64,000 nt of DNA from Verpa conica (lineage: Eukaryota > Ascomycota > Pezizomycetes > Pezizales > Morchellaceae), in NCBI GenBank assembly GCA_033030425.1, contig JAUFSD010000002.1:2108001-2172000 (forward strand), in the 5' to 3' direction. Shown here piece after piece: positions 48,709 to 60,203 of this stretch (position 1 is the stretch's first letter; every line of letters starts with the position of its first letter). The position numbers and the translations under genes are program-made. The notes below the pieces were generated by a model. The model saw only the letters and a program-made list of their open reading frames with translations. It made no database searches and was not told the origin of the DNA.

Positions 48709-51143
48709 ATTACATTGCCTTTATTGTACTCCATTTTTGTGCTTACCACGTGTGAGCGTTTGATTTACTTTTTCAAACGTTTACTCCATTGCTCCTCAAT
48801 ACATGACCAACAACAACTTCTATCCCTATGTAGCCTAAAAGAACCTAAAACACAAACAACTAACGCCTAAGACACAGAGCTACTAATCCTCGGGACTGGA
48901 CGTAGGACGCTCCTCCTCTCGCCAAAATCTAAGGCTAGAATTAGTGAGCTGGGGATAAGGCTTGACGTCATGTCCACTCGCAGTGCAGCAGCCCAATACA
49001 ATCTCCTGGCCACTGAGCGAACAGGCGCCCAGATCGCTGCAGCGATGTTGGTGAATGGATTTGGAAAATAGGGAGCGAGGCAGGCTTCCTAATTGGTGCT
49101 GGAGGAGAAACAAAAGGACAGATTGAAATCACCATCTTGTAATGTATCATATTGGTTGGGATTCATAATCGCTACAGCATTTTCTTTTATGTAACCTTTA
49201 CCACGAGGTCGGGATGTTTCTTATCCATGGAAGACAGCCACCCGCACTTCGCGCGCTTGGCAAGAGGGGTTTTTCCCTTGAAAGGAGAATACGCTGGATG
49301 TATCACGTTATTCGAGGGGGGAATCGACAGCAGGGGTTCTAAGCTATGTAGTCAGGTATTAAGCCTTACTTTGGAACTGCTGACATAAAGATACCTCATG
49401 GGGGTCAAACAACTTATCCAATCATATCTTATTATCCGGTCGAATCCGGGAGATAGCTGCATCGGGATAGTGTTTTAGTGTAGAAGGCCAGAAAAATAAA
49501 ATGGAAAAAGAGCTGGGGGCCCTCGATGACACACAGAATACCGGGGAATTTCGGGAATACAAAGGTTGTGCAGGCATGGGATTAGCACGTAGCGGTTGAG
49601 CCAAATTATCATGTAGTATTGGGGCCCATCCAAAAAAAAAAAACCTATAACCACTGAATCCTGAGGCTTTGCGCACTGTTGCAAATCCTCGGTAGAATTA
49701 GTGTTGTAGTAATTGAAGCCATAGAAATATTATAACCTAACCTAAAATCTCCATTGTTGGGTGGGCAGATCATCACATGCTTGCGTCCTCGATGACCTAC
49801 CCAATTCCCCACCCCCAAAATGACCCGAAAGCTTCATAACCTGATCACTCTCTATATTATGTATTAAAGATTTTAGAGTCTAAGACTATATAATATACCA
49901 CGACTTTATAATATCTACTGAAATCGCGTGTTTGCCAACATTAGTTTGCATCATGAGGCTATTTTTATTACCCCAAACGGTCATTAGTATGTATTTATTT
50001 CTAGCGTTTTTCTAAAAATTCGTGAGTCGAATGTGATATCCCCATATTCAGACAAGGGCTACTTCAGCTCATCCGAACAATTATCCTACAACTTCCTGTA
50101 CGTAGCTGCAGCATGCTTCCATTCCAACTCCCCACAACTGCACAGATTGTGGGACTGCCTCTCGCCCTTCAGCTGGCAAAGTTAATACGGGGAGGCATCG
50201 GAAATCTTGGGTTTCCGTTCCGGCTCTAGTTTTGTGAAACATGGCTGTTTCTGTTGATAGAGTACGTACGTGTTGCGGGAGAAAAGACTTCTCCATGTAG
50301 GGCTTTATCCCCTTCTCTCTCAGTATAGCGAGAGGGAAGGGGTGTGTGTGGCTAGAATAACTATCTATGTATTTAAATAAAGTCCATATGCTACTTGGGT
50401 CATAATATGTTGTGTAAAACTTTGTGCATATCAATTCAGCCAAGATAGCCATACCTACCTTATCTTTTGGCTGAGCTGGCTTGTATTAAGCGCTGTAGCT
50501 GAATTCGAGGTACATACATATGTACTTTTACAGAAATTGTTTTTACGGCTGTGAGGCATGGCTTAATTAATTTATCCGGCAATGGCAGAAGATCATTTAG
50601 AGTATTGATAGATTAAAAAATTTAAGTTTCTTTATAGTATATTTTAGGGAATCATTATGGCTGTTGGTGTATAATTCGAATGATAGAGGTTCGAGGGACA
50701 CTATAGCTCTATCATAGTGAATTACAAAGTTTTGCTTTCTTTGACATCAAATTGGGGCATGGGTTCAAGACCACCAAAGTAAGATCATATTTAGGCCTTC
50801 ATACTTCATCACTCGCCTGATAGAGGCTTCCTGTTTCTGCTCTGAAACTTCTCAGTAGTATTTAATTTGCTGGGAGGAACGAGTCCTTTACTGCTAAAAA
50901 ATCGTGATTAGGGTAAGTGGCTGGGATAATTCTTAGATTATCTAGTTGACATCTCGAATTGCATATCCTAATTGAAGCGAAATTCCACGATTCCTAGAAT
51001 AAAAACCACACCTAAACCAACTACCTCCCACAGACTTCAAGATAAAGAAAAGAAAAGAAAAGAGTACATTGCTCGAAAGGAAAAGGCAAACATTACAGCC
51101 GTTCACGTTCCGATTCTTCTAGTTACTAACCCCAATTCCCTCC
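48709..51143. other. Gene-poor region between converging genes
   Basis: Apart from the weak minus-strand frame at 48883-49113 no coding region is supported. A 123-codon minus-strand frame at 50081-50452 resembles nothing known. The sequence is AT-rich, especially 49850-50000 and 50500-50720. Confidence 0.35.
48883..49113 (-). CDS. Small Cys-containing hypothetical ORF, weak
   Basis: A 76-codon frame with five Cys in the segment HRCSDLGACSLSGQEIVLGC followed by CTASGHDV and a charged end (REEERPTSSPED). It converges on the shortened NDUFAF3-like gene. It could be a terminal exon of an unrecognised gene whose earlier part lies upstream near 49150, or chance. Confidence 0.2.
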   Translation of the reverse strand: MFLLQHQLGSLPRSLFSKSIHQHRCSDLGACSLSGQEIVLGCCTASGHDVKPYPQLTNSSLRFWREEERPTSSPED

Positions 51144-52498
51144 CTAATCATCAGCCCTCTCATTAATCAATGTCTGCCTCCCCCTCCTCACCCTCTCCCC
51201 TAGGTCTAAATCTCCAGCTTTCCTATTAACCCCGGTCAAGAATTCTCCTTTGCCTCCATATTTACTACTTCTCATCCTCGCCATCTCCTCCTTCTCAAGC
51301 TCTGCCTTCTCCTTCTCTGTGAGCTCCGTCAAGCGCTTTACACGGTCTGCATTCATCTGATCCGCATTACTCTGCATTTCTGCTAGCTTTTTGGCTCGTT
51401 CTGCTGCAGGATCTGCAACGGGAGCAGTTGCGTTATTTGCATGGGCGCGCCATTCGGGTTTACGTCTGGGTTTATTATCCTCACGGGGCGGAGGGGTTGG
51501 AGAGCGACAGCGGGGCGAGAGGGATCGTGGAGGTCTATACGAACTTGCTCCGTTGCGGCGGTCATAAGACGGAGATCTGGTACGTCTACGTTCACGATCG
51601 GGAGAACGACGACGGTAGTCATGACTCTCGCGGCGAGTGGATATTGACTGAGGTGACTCTCTTGGCCTTGAAATGACACTGCGACGGGGGGGGGTTCTTG
51701 ATGGTGAGCGAGAGCGTGATGAGGAATGTCGGCGGCGATGGTAGTGTTTCCTATCATCATCTCTATCTCTCCGGCCGCTCCTCCGGGAGCTCCGATCATC
51801 ATCGCGGTGATTACTCCTTCGTGAATCCCGGTCATCATCGCGGTGGCGATGGCTTCTATGTTTTCTATCTTTATCCTTCTCACGGCTATCTCTGCTCTTC
51901 TCCTTGCTCTTGCCCCCCTCCGCGGCTTCCTTCAACTGCCTCCTCTTTCCAGGATCCTTCATGAAGGCCTCATATGCAGCCTGTTCCTGCCTCTTGATAG
52001 CCAGTAGCGGATCCTCCCTAATCTTATTTGCCGTATCCCTAACCGTATTTGCATTCTGCATAGCCATAAAAGCCTGCTCTGTCGCCTGCTTACTTAATTT
52101 TTCATTATCACTCCCCTTCAGCAGCGAATCGATCCTGCGCTTCCCGAGCAGATATGCTTCCATCTCTTCTGTAGTCCGGTCCATTCCTTGCGAGGGACCA
52201 CTATACAAGAACTCGACACGATCGAGCACCTTCTTCCCCCCGGCAGCCTCCTGTAATTGTCGGAGCTCCTGGAGCTGCCGCTCCTCCTCTCGTTCTTTGC
52301 GCCATTGATCTGTTCGCTTGCGCTCTTCGAGGGCCTTCTTTTCTTCCTGCCAGACACGCTCTTGATTCTTGAGGAGGTGGGGATGCCACGATTTTTTCAA
52401 GTTGAGATCCTAGGGGCGACGGCAATGTGTTAGCTGGGGTGTCAACAGCAGAGCACGGAAAATAGAAGAAAAAGAACAGGTTTACTTACTCCACCCAT
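51144..52498 (-). CDS. CWC25: Pre-mRNA splicing factor CWC25
   Basis: Spliceosomal step-one factor that joins the activated spliceosome and contacts the branch helix. Exon 1 is only 9 nt (52498-52490, ATGGGTGGA), followed by an 80-nt intron with GTAAGT donor and CCTAG acceptor. Exon 2 is 52409-51144, giving 424 aa. The splice yields [20 protein letters not shown], the diagnostic N-terminus of the family. A charged coiled region follows ([20 protein letters not shown]). Then comes the conserved [11 protein letters not shown] and YLLGKRRID block (about 65-100), and a long RS/RD-rich disordered section in the middle. The end contains [17 protein letters not shown] conserved residues. The N-terminal start is firm because MGG is invariant. 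It lies 388 bp downstream of GCD1 on the same strand. Confidence 0.95.
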
Positions 52499-52885
52499 GT
52501 TTGGAAATCTAGGTCGGCGGGTCCTTTTGGGTGAGGATTCTGGGGGGCGTAGCTCGTACGGAGTTCACGGTTGGCTTAATGTTATTGAAGGTGGATGTTG
52601 CTGTTATGTTGACACAGCCTGACTGGTGCTTAGTTGCGGCCAAGACTTTAAAGATCTGTCGCCACACGCCAAGCCTCTCATGGGTCATCACTCGTGGAGA
52701 GTATAGAGGGCGCTCTAATTATGCTTGAAGCACCTGTAGCTAGGGAGAAGGTATTACAATAGGAACCATTTGTTTCTGTAGAAATTGTCTACATGTATCC
52801 AAGAGAATTATAAAGACAAAAACTATAGAACCTTGAAGATAGTAATCTATAGATCATGGCTTCTTGCTAACCCCATTTCAATAGG
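52499..52885. other. Spacer between GCD1 and CWC25
   Basis: A 387-bp spacer that should contain GCD1 3' processing signals and the CWC25 promoter. No further feature was seen. Confidence 0.4.
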
Positions 52886-55627
52886 CTAGAACTTATTCCC
52901 GTTTCTTTCAACAGCAGTACAGATAGCGGTAAAAACGGCAAACCAAACTCCAAGAGTGAGAATACTAAGCCCCCAAGTCTGCACTAATCCTGGGCCTATA
53001 GTCTGTACAGCGATAGGAGTTATTTTTGACGCCGCTTCTACACTAGTGATATCTTCTGGGTTAGTGGTAGAAGAGATTTTGGTGGTTTCGTGTTTAGTGG
53101 CTGTATTTTTGTGTAAGGGTACGGCCTCACTGGTGCCCTGTCGTTTATCTGGATAGACTTGGATTGGTTTGGATGGTGTATACAGCTCTTGATCCCCTAT
53201 GAAGTCATATAGCTTATCGATTTTGCGATTCATCTCGGCGGTTTCATCATTGCCGGTAACCTGATACTGCTCATTCTCATTCCAGACTTCATCTTTTTGA
53301 TCTTTACCACACCCCTGATTTTCCTGGCCCTCTCTATTCTTGTAATTCTGCCCCACAAAGCTATCAGCCCTACTAAGCTTGTCGGTCCTGACCGTCCCAG
53401 ATATACCCTCCTGGTCTCCATCAATTCTCTGGGCTTTATTATGCTCCTCATGGTCCTCGTTATTATCGATATTGTTTTTCTTGATTTCAGCCTCCATAAT
53501 CTTCTGTGCCACGGCTTGAATTTTGTGTTTCAGTGCTGCGTGAATATTCGTCTCCACCCTGTTCCGTTCATTAAAACCCGTTTTGACCGGACTACACGGC
53601 CTATTTAATCCATTCCGTTCTTGCTTATCCTGGTCCTTATTCTGCTTGTATTGGTAAGTTCCATTTAGTCTAGGTTCAGGTGTGATAGGACCATCGTCAT
53701 CGTCACTCAATCCGGCGAAAGCAACAAAAATCTCGTTCTTAGCTTGCACTAAAGTCGTAGTTATATCAGAACCCCCCCTTCACTGTTAAATGGTATTGGG
53801 GAGATGGGGAAAGTAAAAACTCACTTTTTGATTCAACAAAAAAACCTTGCGAAACTTGACAATCCTTTAGCTTCGCATCAGCCCCAATAACTGCATTCAT
53901 CCCTACAACGCACCCATCCAAAATAGCACCCTCAGCCACTGACGCACCATCCATGAGTACACAGCCCAGAAGCCTAGCGCCCCTAGCAATGGAAACTCCA
54001 TGCCCTAAAACACAGCGTTTGACAGCGGCCTTCTCAGCGATTGTGACCTTGGACCCTATTAAACAGTCTAATCTATTGACATGCGCCCTTTGGTCAATTG
54101 AAGCGGACGGGTGAGTCTTGATCTGATTGGATGGGAAAGCAGGATTTACAAGGTAGAGCGATGCGAAGAGGTATGATTGAATTGTGTCGACACGGCGGAC
54201 AAAAGTAGTAGAGGCATTTGGTAGGTATACTACCATTGGTGGAATCTTGATATCGCCTGGTGGGGTGGTTATGGAGGATGTATCCGATTTAGGTTCCTCG
54301 TGAACTAGCTCCGGTGCTTTAAATACTACTATCCCCCTCTTCTGTTTTGCTATCACCTGTAAATCAAGTTCTGAACAAACAGGAAATATTTCTTTATTGT
54401 CTTCATGGGTCCATCTTGAGGCGTCTCGTTTTCTGGTAGTACTCATCTCCCCAATGCTTAGCTCTTGGTGAAAATCGTCGCTATTAGAGAGAATATCCAA
54501 AAGTCCCAATCGTTTGGCGAGTCTTTTGTTCTGCCAGCGAGCTTTGGACCACCATGGTAGAACATCTTCACGGATTGAATTCATTTGAGGATTCTGATCA
54601 ATGAACTTAAGGACCCAGAAGGGAAAGAAGTAGATGCCACTATCACGGCGGGTTGAACTGAGCTGGAAGTTCCGGCACTTTCTGAGAAAGGATCTACGGA
54701 GTGGAATTACTTCCTGTTCTTTAATAGGCAGACCAGGGAGGTTATATAGGAGCGTTTTGAGAGTGCCTGAATATTGGTATTCTGGATTCGATCCTACGCT
54801 TGGCTCGGGATGTGGGGCAAGAGCTAAGAAATCGGTCTCTATTAATCATTAGTGTATACTCTTAGCTATAGGTAGGAAAATAAAACGGAGCCTTAAATTC
54901 AAAAGTGGGGGGTTAAGGAGCAATATAAAACAAAAATCTCCTGAATAGTACGCCGCAGCTCAAGTTAGGAGAAGATACATACCCTGTCCTTTAACAGCAC
55001 CATCTCCTTTCGTCTCGTACCAGACGCCTAACCCCCCTCTCCTCCCATTATCTTCGCGTGCATTAGCACTAACCCTACTCCGATTACCTAAGTCACTATC
55101 GAAACCAGCATTTTCAACCATCCACATCTTCAGGACCTCTTCAGGGTCTAGGTCAGTGACAAGGTCACAAGGTAACACGATAATATCACTGGTTATCCAC
55201 CCGTGTTTATACGCCCTCCTCAGCACATCTGCAGTGCCCATATTATCATCTAGGGATGATGGTGCCTCAACTTGAACGGCAAATGGGAGTGTGTGTGAAT
55301 GGATATATGATTGGATGGCGACAAGGTGTTCAGCAAGGGTAAGTATCAAGATTGCTAGAAAAATAAGCAAACAAGATCAGCGGGAATAGTTGTACAGCAA
55401 AAAGGGGTCATAGGACTAAAAATGATGAGACAAGAGTAGTGGTGGGTTTACATACAGCTAAAGCCTGCTTTCTCGCACCACTCCAGAGGGTAGTGAATCA
55501 TCGGTTTATTCGCAATCGGAAGAAGAGCTTTAGGCAGTAGATCATCGGCACCGGTAAACGGGTAGAGAGAGGTTCCAGGCCCACAGAGGATGACGGCTTG
55601 AAAGCCAGTGGAGAGGCCAGAAATCAT
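52886..55627 (-). CDS. GCD1: eIF2B gamma subunit (GCD1) with predicted C-terminal membrane extension
   Basis: Subunit of the eIF2 guanine-nucleotide exchange factor in the cytosol. Four exons, 55627-55456, 55354-54983, 54838-53825 and 53748-52886, join in phase to 806 aa. The nucleotidyltransferase-like domain starts at MISGLSTGFQAVILCGPGTS and includes LPKALLPIANKPMIHYPLEW. SGIYFFPFWVLKFI marks its end. The left-handed beta-helix is visible as hexapeptide repeats (GARLLGCVLMDGASVAEGAI). After the usual family end (AKNEIFVAFAGLSDDDDG) the frame runs on about 265 residues: a polar Asn/Lys/Glu-rich stretch, then a hydrophobic helix at about 773-799 (LSILTLGVWFAVFTAICTAV) seven residues from the stop. 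Family members are usually under 600 aa. The extension could be real, a mis-joined neighbour, or the result of a missed intron. Confidence 0.88.
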
Positions 55628-56031
55628 TTTTTCTGATGGTGATGGTGACGGTGGTTGTGGTTGTGATTGTGATGGTGTTGGCGGTGATGATGACAGTAGT
55701 AGTGGCGAGGGGATGATTTGTGGGCTGATGGGAAGGGAAATAAAAGGAATGAAGTAAGGGTATGTAGTTGTACAAAATAAGTGTAGAACCAACAACATCC
55801 CCAAGTGACCTGCTTGTAACCGTCTTTTAATTTAGAGATGAAGGAACCAAGTGAAATTAGGCACACTAGCAATTTCTATTTACGGTGGGCTTTCTTATCA
55901 GTTCTCGGTACTGAGGAAATAATTGTATTTAACGGGGGCTCTATGTTAGGGCTGATATCAAAAACAAATAAAGCTTAAACAAAACTCCATAGTAAAACAA
56001 GTAACTGGTCCATTCCCATCTATAAATCCAA
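55628..56031. other. Spacer with GATGGT/GTGGTT microsatellite upstream of GCD1
   Basis: The 70 bp next to the GCD1 start is an imperfect GATGGTGATGGTG repeat, probably in the GCD1 5' leader. It also contains the 3' flank of PAN2. Confidence 0.45.
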
Positions 56032-59000
56032 TCAAGACCACCTCAATACACTCCGTGGCTGTGGCGTATTAGCCTCAGATCTCTGATCGCGCAAGATCGG
56101 CGGTGTGTCTGTCCTGTCATGTCCGAGCTCTGCAGGTGCTCTTGGCGGCGGCTTGAACCCCCACTTCATACCCTCTACTTGAACTCGATTCATCATCGCT
56201 TCCATGATACCGGCGTCAGTAAACTCAAGGTACTTTCGGTATAGCTTTAGTGCAGTAGAAGAATCTTCAATCGAGTCGTGTGTTTTCAGTTGAATTTCTT
56301 CGTTCAGGATGACCCAGGCTAGGAAGCGAAGTGATAGTTTCCTGTAATTTTGTTAGTATTTCCCTCTAAACCAAAATTCTCTTTAGAGATAAGTCTTACC
56401 TGAAGGTCGTTTTCAAGGCGAATAGGTCAACTGTATCCACTACTTGTTCCTTGGGGACGTGAATGTCTGCCTTTGTTTAGCACTCTCTTAGAAAATCCAA
56501 CAGAAGTTTCTGTGAATGCCCGACTTGAAAGGGGTAAACCTACTGATAATCCGAAAGTCCTTCAATAATCCATGCCCCACAAAAACGCATCCTAGGTTCA
56601 ATAACAACCATAATCTCTTGTATGCTACCTTTAGCGGCACCAATGCATGCCTTGACAAGTCTGGGTCGAGATCTCCTATATTAATTCCAGAGAACTCGGT
56701 TAAATAATCCACGACTGGCTCCTTAGTAGTAATGATATAATCGTCTAGGAATGGAACTTCCTCATCCTCCCCCTCCCCCCTAAGCACAGAAACCCTCGCG
56801 AGACCTAGTCTACTAGGCCTCACAACAGAGCGAGAGCCATCCGCCTTGACCTCGATCTCCTCGTTTTGCAAGGACACGAATTCTGCATCCAAGGCAACCA
56901 GCATCCCTGGTCTCGGACCCTCTTCTTGTGTAAGCAGTTTGTATCTTGCTTCCCTGTATACCTCTTGTTTTCTGAAAGTCAACTCTAGGTTAGCTTGTTT
57001 ATGTGGGCTATTTGTACTTTTCTTTTTTAAATAAGTATTTACCCATATGTCAAGTCGTGATAAAGTAGACTGGTATCCAGGTGCTCCCTCCAGGAATTGT
57101 TGACAACATTATTTGCAGACTTGGCCTGAAAGCATAGAACTGATGGCATTTTCCATTTTGGTGTAAAGTCCAATGCATCCTCTTTTGAGACAGGTCTGAC
57201 CATGAAGTCATTGAACATGTGCCAATTGCTCTCATCGGTACGCTCAGTTGATGAAAGTGCCACTATTATAAAGTATTGTTAGAGATTACTCGTAATCATC
57301 GTAAACAACGAAAAGAAGGTATTAAACCGTTAAGGAACGAGATTAAATGAGAATTCCGCGATTCTTCTAGTTTGATCTCCGCCACGAAACCGACAAGCTC
57401 ATATACAATCAAAGATACATTCCCGCCCCTCTCTTTCATCGCTGCTAGTTCATCGCCCTGGTATATATTCAGCTGGCTATTAGTCACTACCATCCCGATT
57501 TCGTCAGGTAGCCACCCAGGTGTCGACCAGTGATCCCTTGCATAAATCGCAGTTTTTTCATGGGCAGTTGCATTGAACATTAATATCTTAGGCATCTTTC
57601 TAATTGTTTTCCGCATGACCTGTGTCTGATACCGACGACACTTATCACACCATCCTTTTTGGTTCGTGTCTAGCTGAATACTTTGCTTTGCTGTCGCGGA
57701 GAAAGTTGTGACTGGCTTATTTGGGAGCTTATTGATCCAATCAGTAATGGTTAGCCAGGAAAGACCTACAATCACAAGAGTGTGGCTAGTACCTTTGCAA
57801 GATAGTTGAGGTCGGTGACATTGGTGTCACCTAACGGACGTGTTTCCTTTCTGCATACTACGCACTGCTGGATTTTTGTCGCTGCGACGTTAATAGCCTC
57901 TTCAAGTACAGTTGAGCCAGGCTCCCAGTTCCTCTGGTCTAATGAAACTTGGTCTAGCAAGAAACGATTCAGGCTCTGAATCATCGCCGTTAAGGACCCG
58001 TTACCCGATGAATCTTCTTCCAGTACTCCATGCCGGGCAGCTAAATTTCCACGGATGCGGCCAAAAAATAGAGCAATCCCTTATTAGCACTGTTAAGTGT
58101 AGTAGTTCAAGCACGATAGGATAATATAATAGTACACACCGGTAGATAGGGAACTGAAAGTCTTCAAGAAGTTTGTAGCTTGACAATTTTGGCCGTTTGC
58201 TTTATCCAGCATATCGAACAGGAAGCCCATTTGACAGAGCATGCAGTCTTCTTTTATACAAGCTGTGGCAGTGTGTTGCAACGCTAAGTTTCGTAGAAGC
58301 GGGGTGAACTTATACATTTGTAATAATGGATTCATGTATGAGTTTGCAATATGTGTCTCCAATCCTGAAAACCTTGTCTTATTAAAATACCTAGAGCCGC
58401 GATAAGTATGAAGCCTACACCAAAGGTGATTGACTCTGGGGGGGACTTACTCAAAATCAAAATCGTCAACACCAAATTTACTGTACTTGATTTCAACTTT
58501 TCGGAATGCCGGTGGCACCTCAAATTGTCTCCTTGCCTCATCACCAAATAGTAACTGGCCATCACCAAAGTCCCCAGAATCTCTATTTTTATTCTTAGCC
58601 TGTTGGCTCAAGAACTTTGGCGCAGGCACAGGAGTGTCTGTAGGCGTCTTTTCAATGCAATACCGTGGTATCCTCTTATGGTATGGCGCATATCCAGTCT
58701 TTGCCGAGGCTGCTAATATATCCGAGTCAATCTTTTGCGGTAGTTTATTTACCTCGAACACCATATGTGGTGGCCAAGCTGACAGGAGATCGTCGTGATA
58801 GAAAGGCATTCCAATGGTGTTTAGTGGAGTTTCTTCATTCATTATTACATTTGGTAATGATTGAGGCTCAGGCCATTCGACAGGGTTCATTAACTCAGTA
58901 AATCTCATCTTGTCCGGTGAACCCCAGAGCTGTAGGTACCCATCCGCATCCATTAAAGCTAATGCATCACCAGAAGGTGCTAATTCCATCGCCGTGATAT

Positions 59001-60203
59001 AGCTAGAGACGTTCGCATGGTAGAGCTTCATAGCTGCAGGGTTCATTATATCAATGATTTGGAATTGGCCTGCCTGCGAAGCAATGATAGCTGACGCTGA
59101 CATTTTCGGGTGCATGCGTACGAAGGCTGCCCCGGATGGGAACCCAATAGGTGGAAGGGCTCTATTCATTCGAAGATCATAGACTTTAACGAGTGTATCG
59201 AGGTGGTAAGTTCCTTGCCTAATGCCTGGTCAGAAAAGACCTATATGAGTTGCATAAAGGTTCTATGTACCTTGGTGAATAGCCGCATGTCAATAAGGTA
59301 TTCGCTTGTGTATCAATATCTGATATCGCGCTTCCGTGGGCCTGTGGGAATACTTTGACAATCTTCATAGAGTTCATATCAAGGAGCTTTATATCTCCCT
59401 TTGCTGTACCATATACAATTGACCTCGAGCTCCGCTTCATAACCTTGATATCATCTTCTGTTCCATACTATAAACTCAAACCCAGGGCTGATTACCATCT
59501 AGCTACGAAATAAAAAGAAAAAGAAAAGTCCAAGCTATCACATACCTCTCCTAAAACAGTCCCACGATCTATGTTTACCGTAAACATCGAATACTGGCCA
59601 CCTCCAATTAAAATCTCTGATGTCCCTCGGTTTGTATATGCCATTGCGGAAAGGTTCTGAAATTTATCACTCCTGTAAATCTCTCATATTTAGGTTATTC
59701 TGCTCTCTACCCCTAAAAGTCTAATATTTGCCATCTCTTGCAATCTTCAAACGAGGGGGTTTACCGACTGTATATTCCACTGTGCCAGTCCTCTTCTAAT
59801 AGCAAAATGCAAGCTTTTTGATGAAAGTGATATTACCCCACGATCGTTCACCATCACCTGTCGAACGGCATTTTCGGTCTGTAGAACCCCATTGGCATGA
59901 CCACGGTAGCTGGTATATTTTCTTAATTCTGGTCCATAATACGAAGTCACTCGCCCCTGAGAATTCGTAGATAGTCAGAGAAGAATCGTATGATGGACTA
60001 ATGAGCAGAGTTCTCACATGCTCACTCCCGAGCCATAATAGCTCCTGGTTCGTATCAAATGTTATAGCTGGTGGTGGAGGGCTATAGCCCACCACCTGCT
60101 GCGAAGCCGGCGCGGCAACGATGCGTGCTATCTGTTTCTTATTGTGAGTTTTTGATATCTCGAGTAGGGATGAAGAGCATACCTCGTGCCAATCTGATTC
60201 CAT
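56032..60203 (-). CDS. PAN2: Poly(A)-nuclease deadenylation complex catalytic subunit PAN2
   Basis: 3'-5' exonuclease that, with PAN3, trims mRNA poly(A) tails in the cytoplasm. Thirteen exons: 60203-60183, 60137-60018, 59956-59765, 59656-59546, 59467-59271, 59218-58451, 58390-58140, 58040-57793, 57727-57328, 57262-57043, 56971-56544, 56466-56400 and 56341-56032. They join in phase to 1110 aa, the normal length. The N-terminal WD40 propeller (about 1-320) includes [19 protein letters not shown] and [10 protein letters not shown] linker and a catalytically dead ubiquitin-hydrolase-like domain (about 480-820; [12 protein letters not shown]) follow. The DEDD nuclease (about 865-1045) has Asp871 and Glu873 in LDAEFV, Asp981 in GHGLLKDF and Asp1034 in HDSIEDSS. 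The first intron is only 45 nt, a multiple of three without a stop, so its removal is likely but not forced by frame. Confidence 0.95.

Noticed and set aside
50081..50452. 123-codon minus-strand frame
   Set aside because: Unrecognised, isolated in AT-rich DNA and lacking introns or conserved motifs.
57766..57792. 27-nt intron in PAN2 between AAG and GTCTTTCC
   Set aside because: Too short for splicing; the 65-nt alternative ending at ATAAG (57728) has a CTAAC branch site and restores the family sequence.
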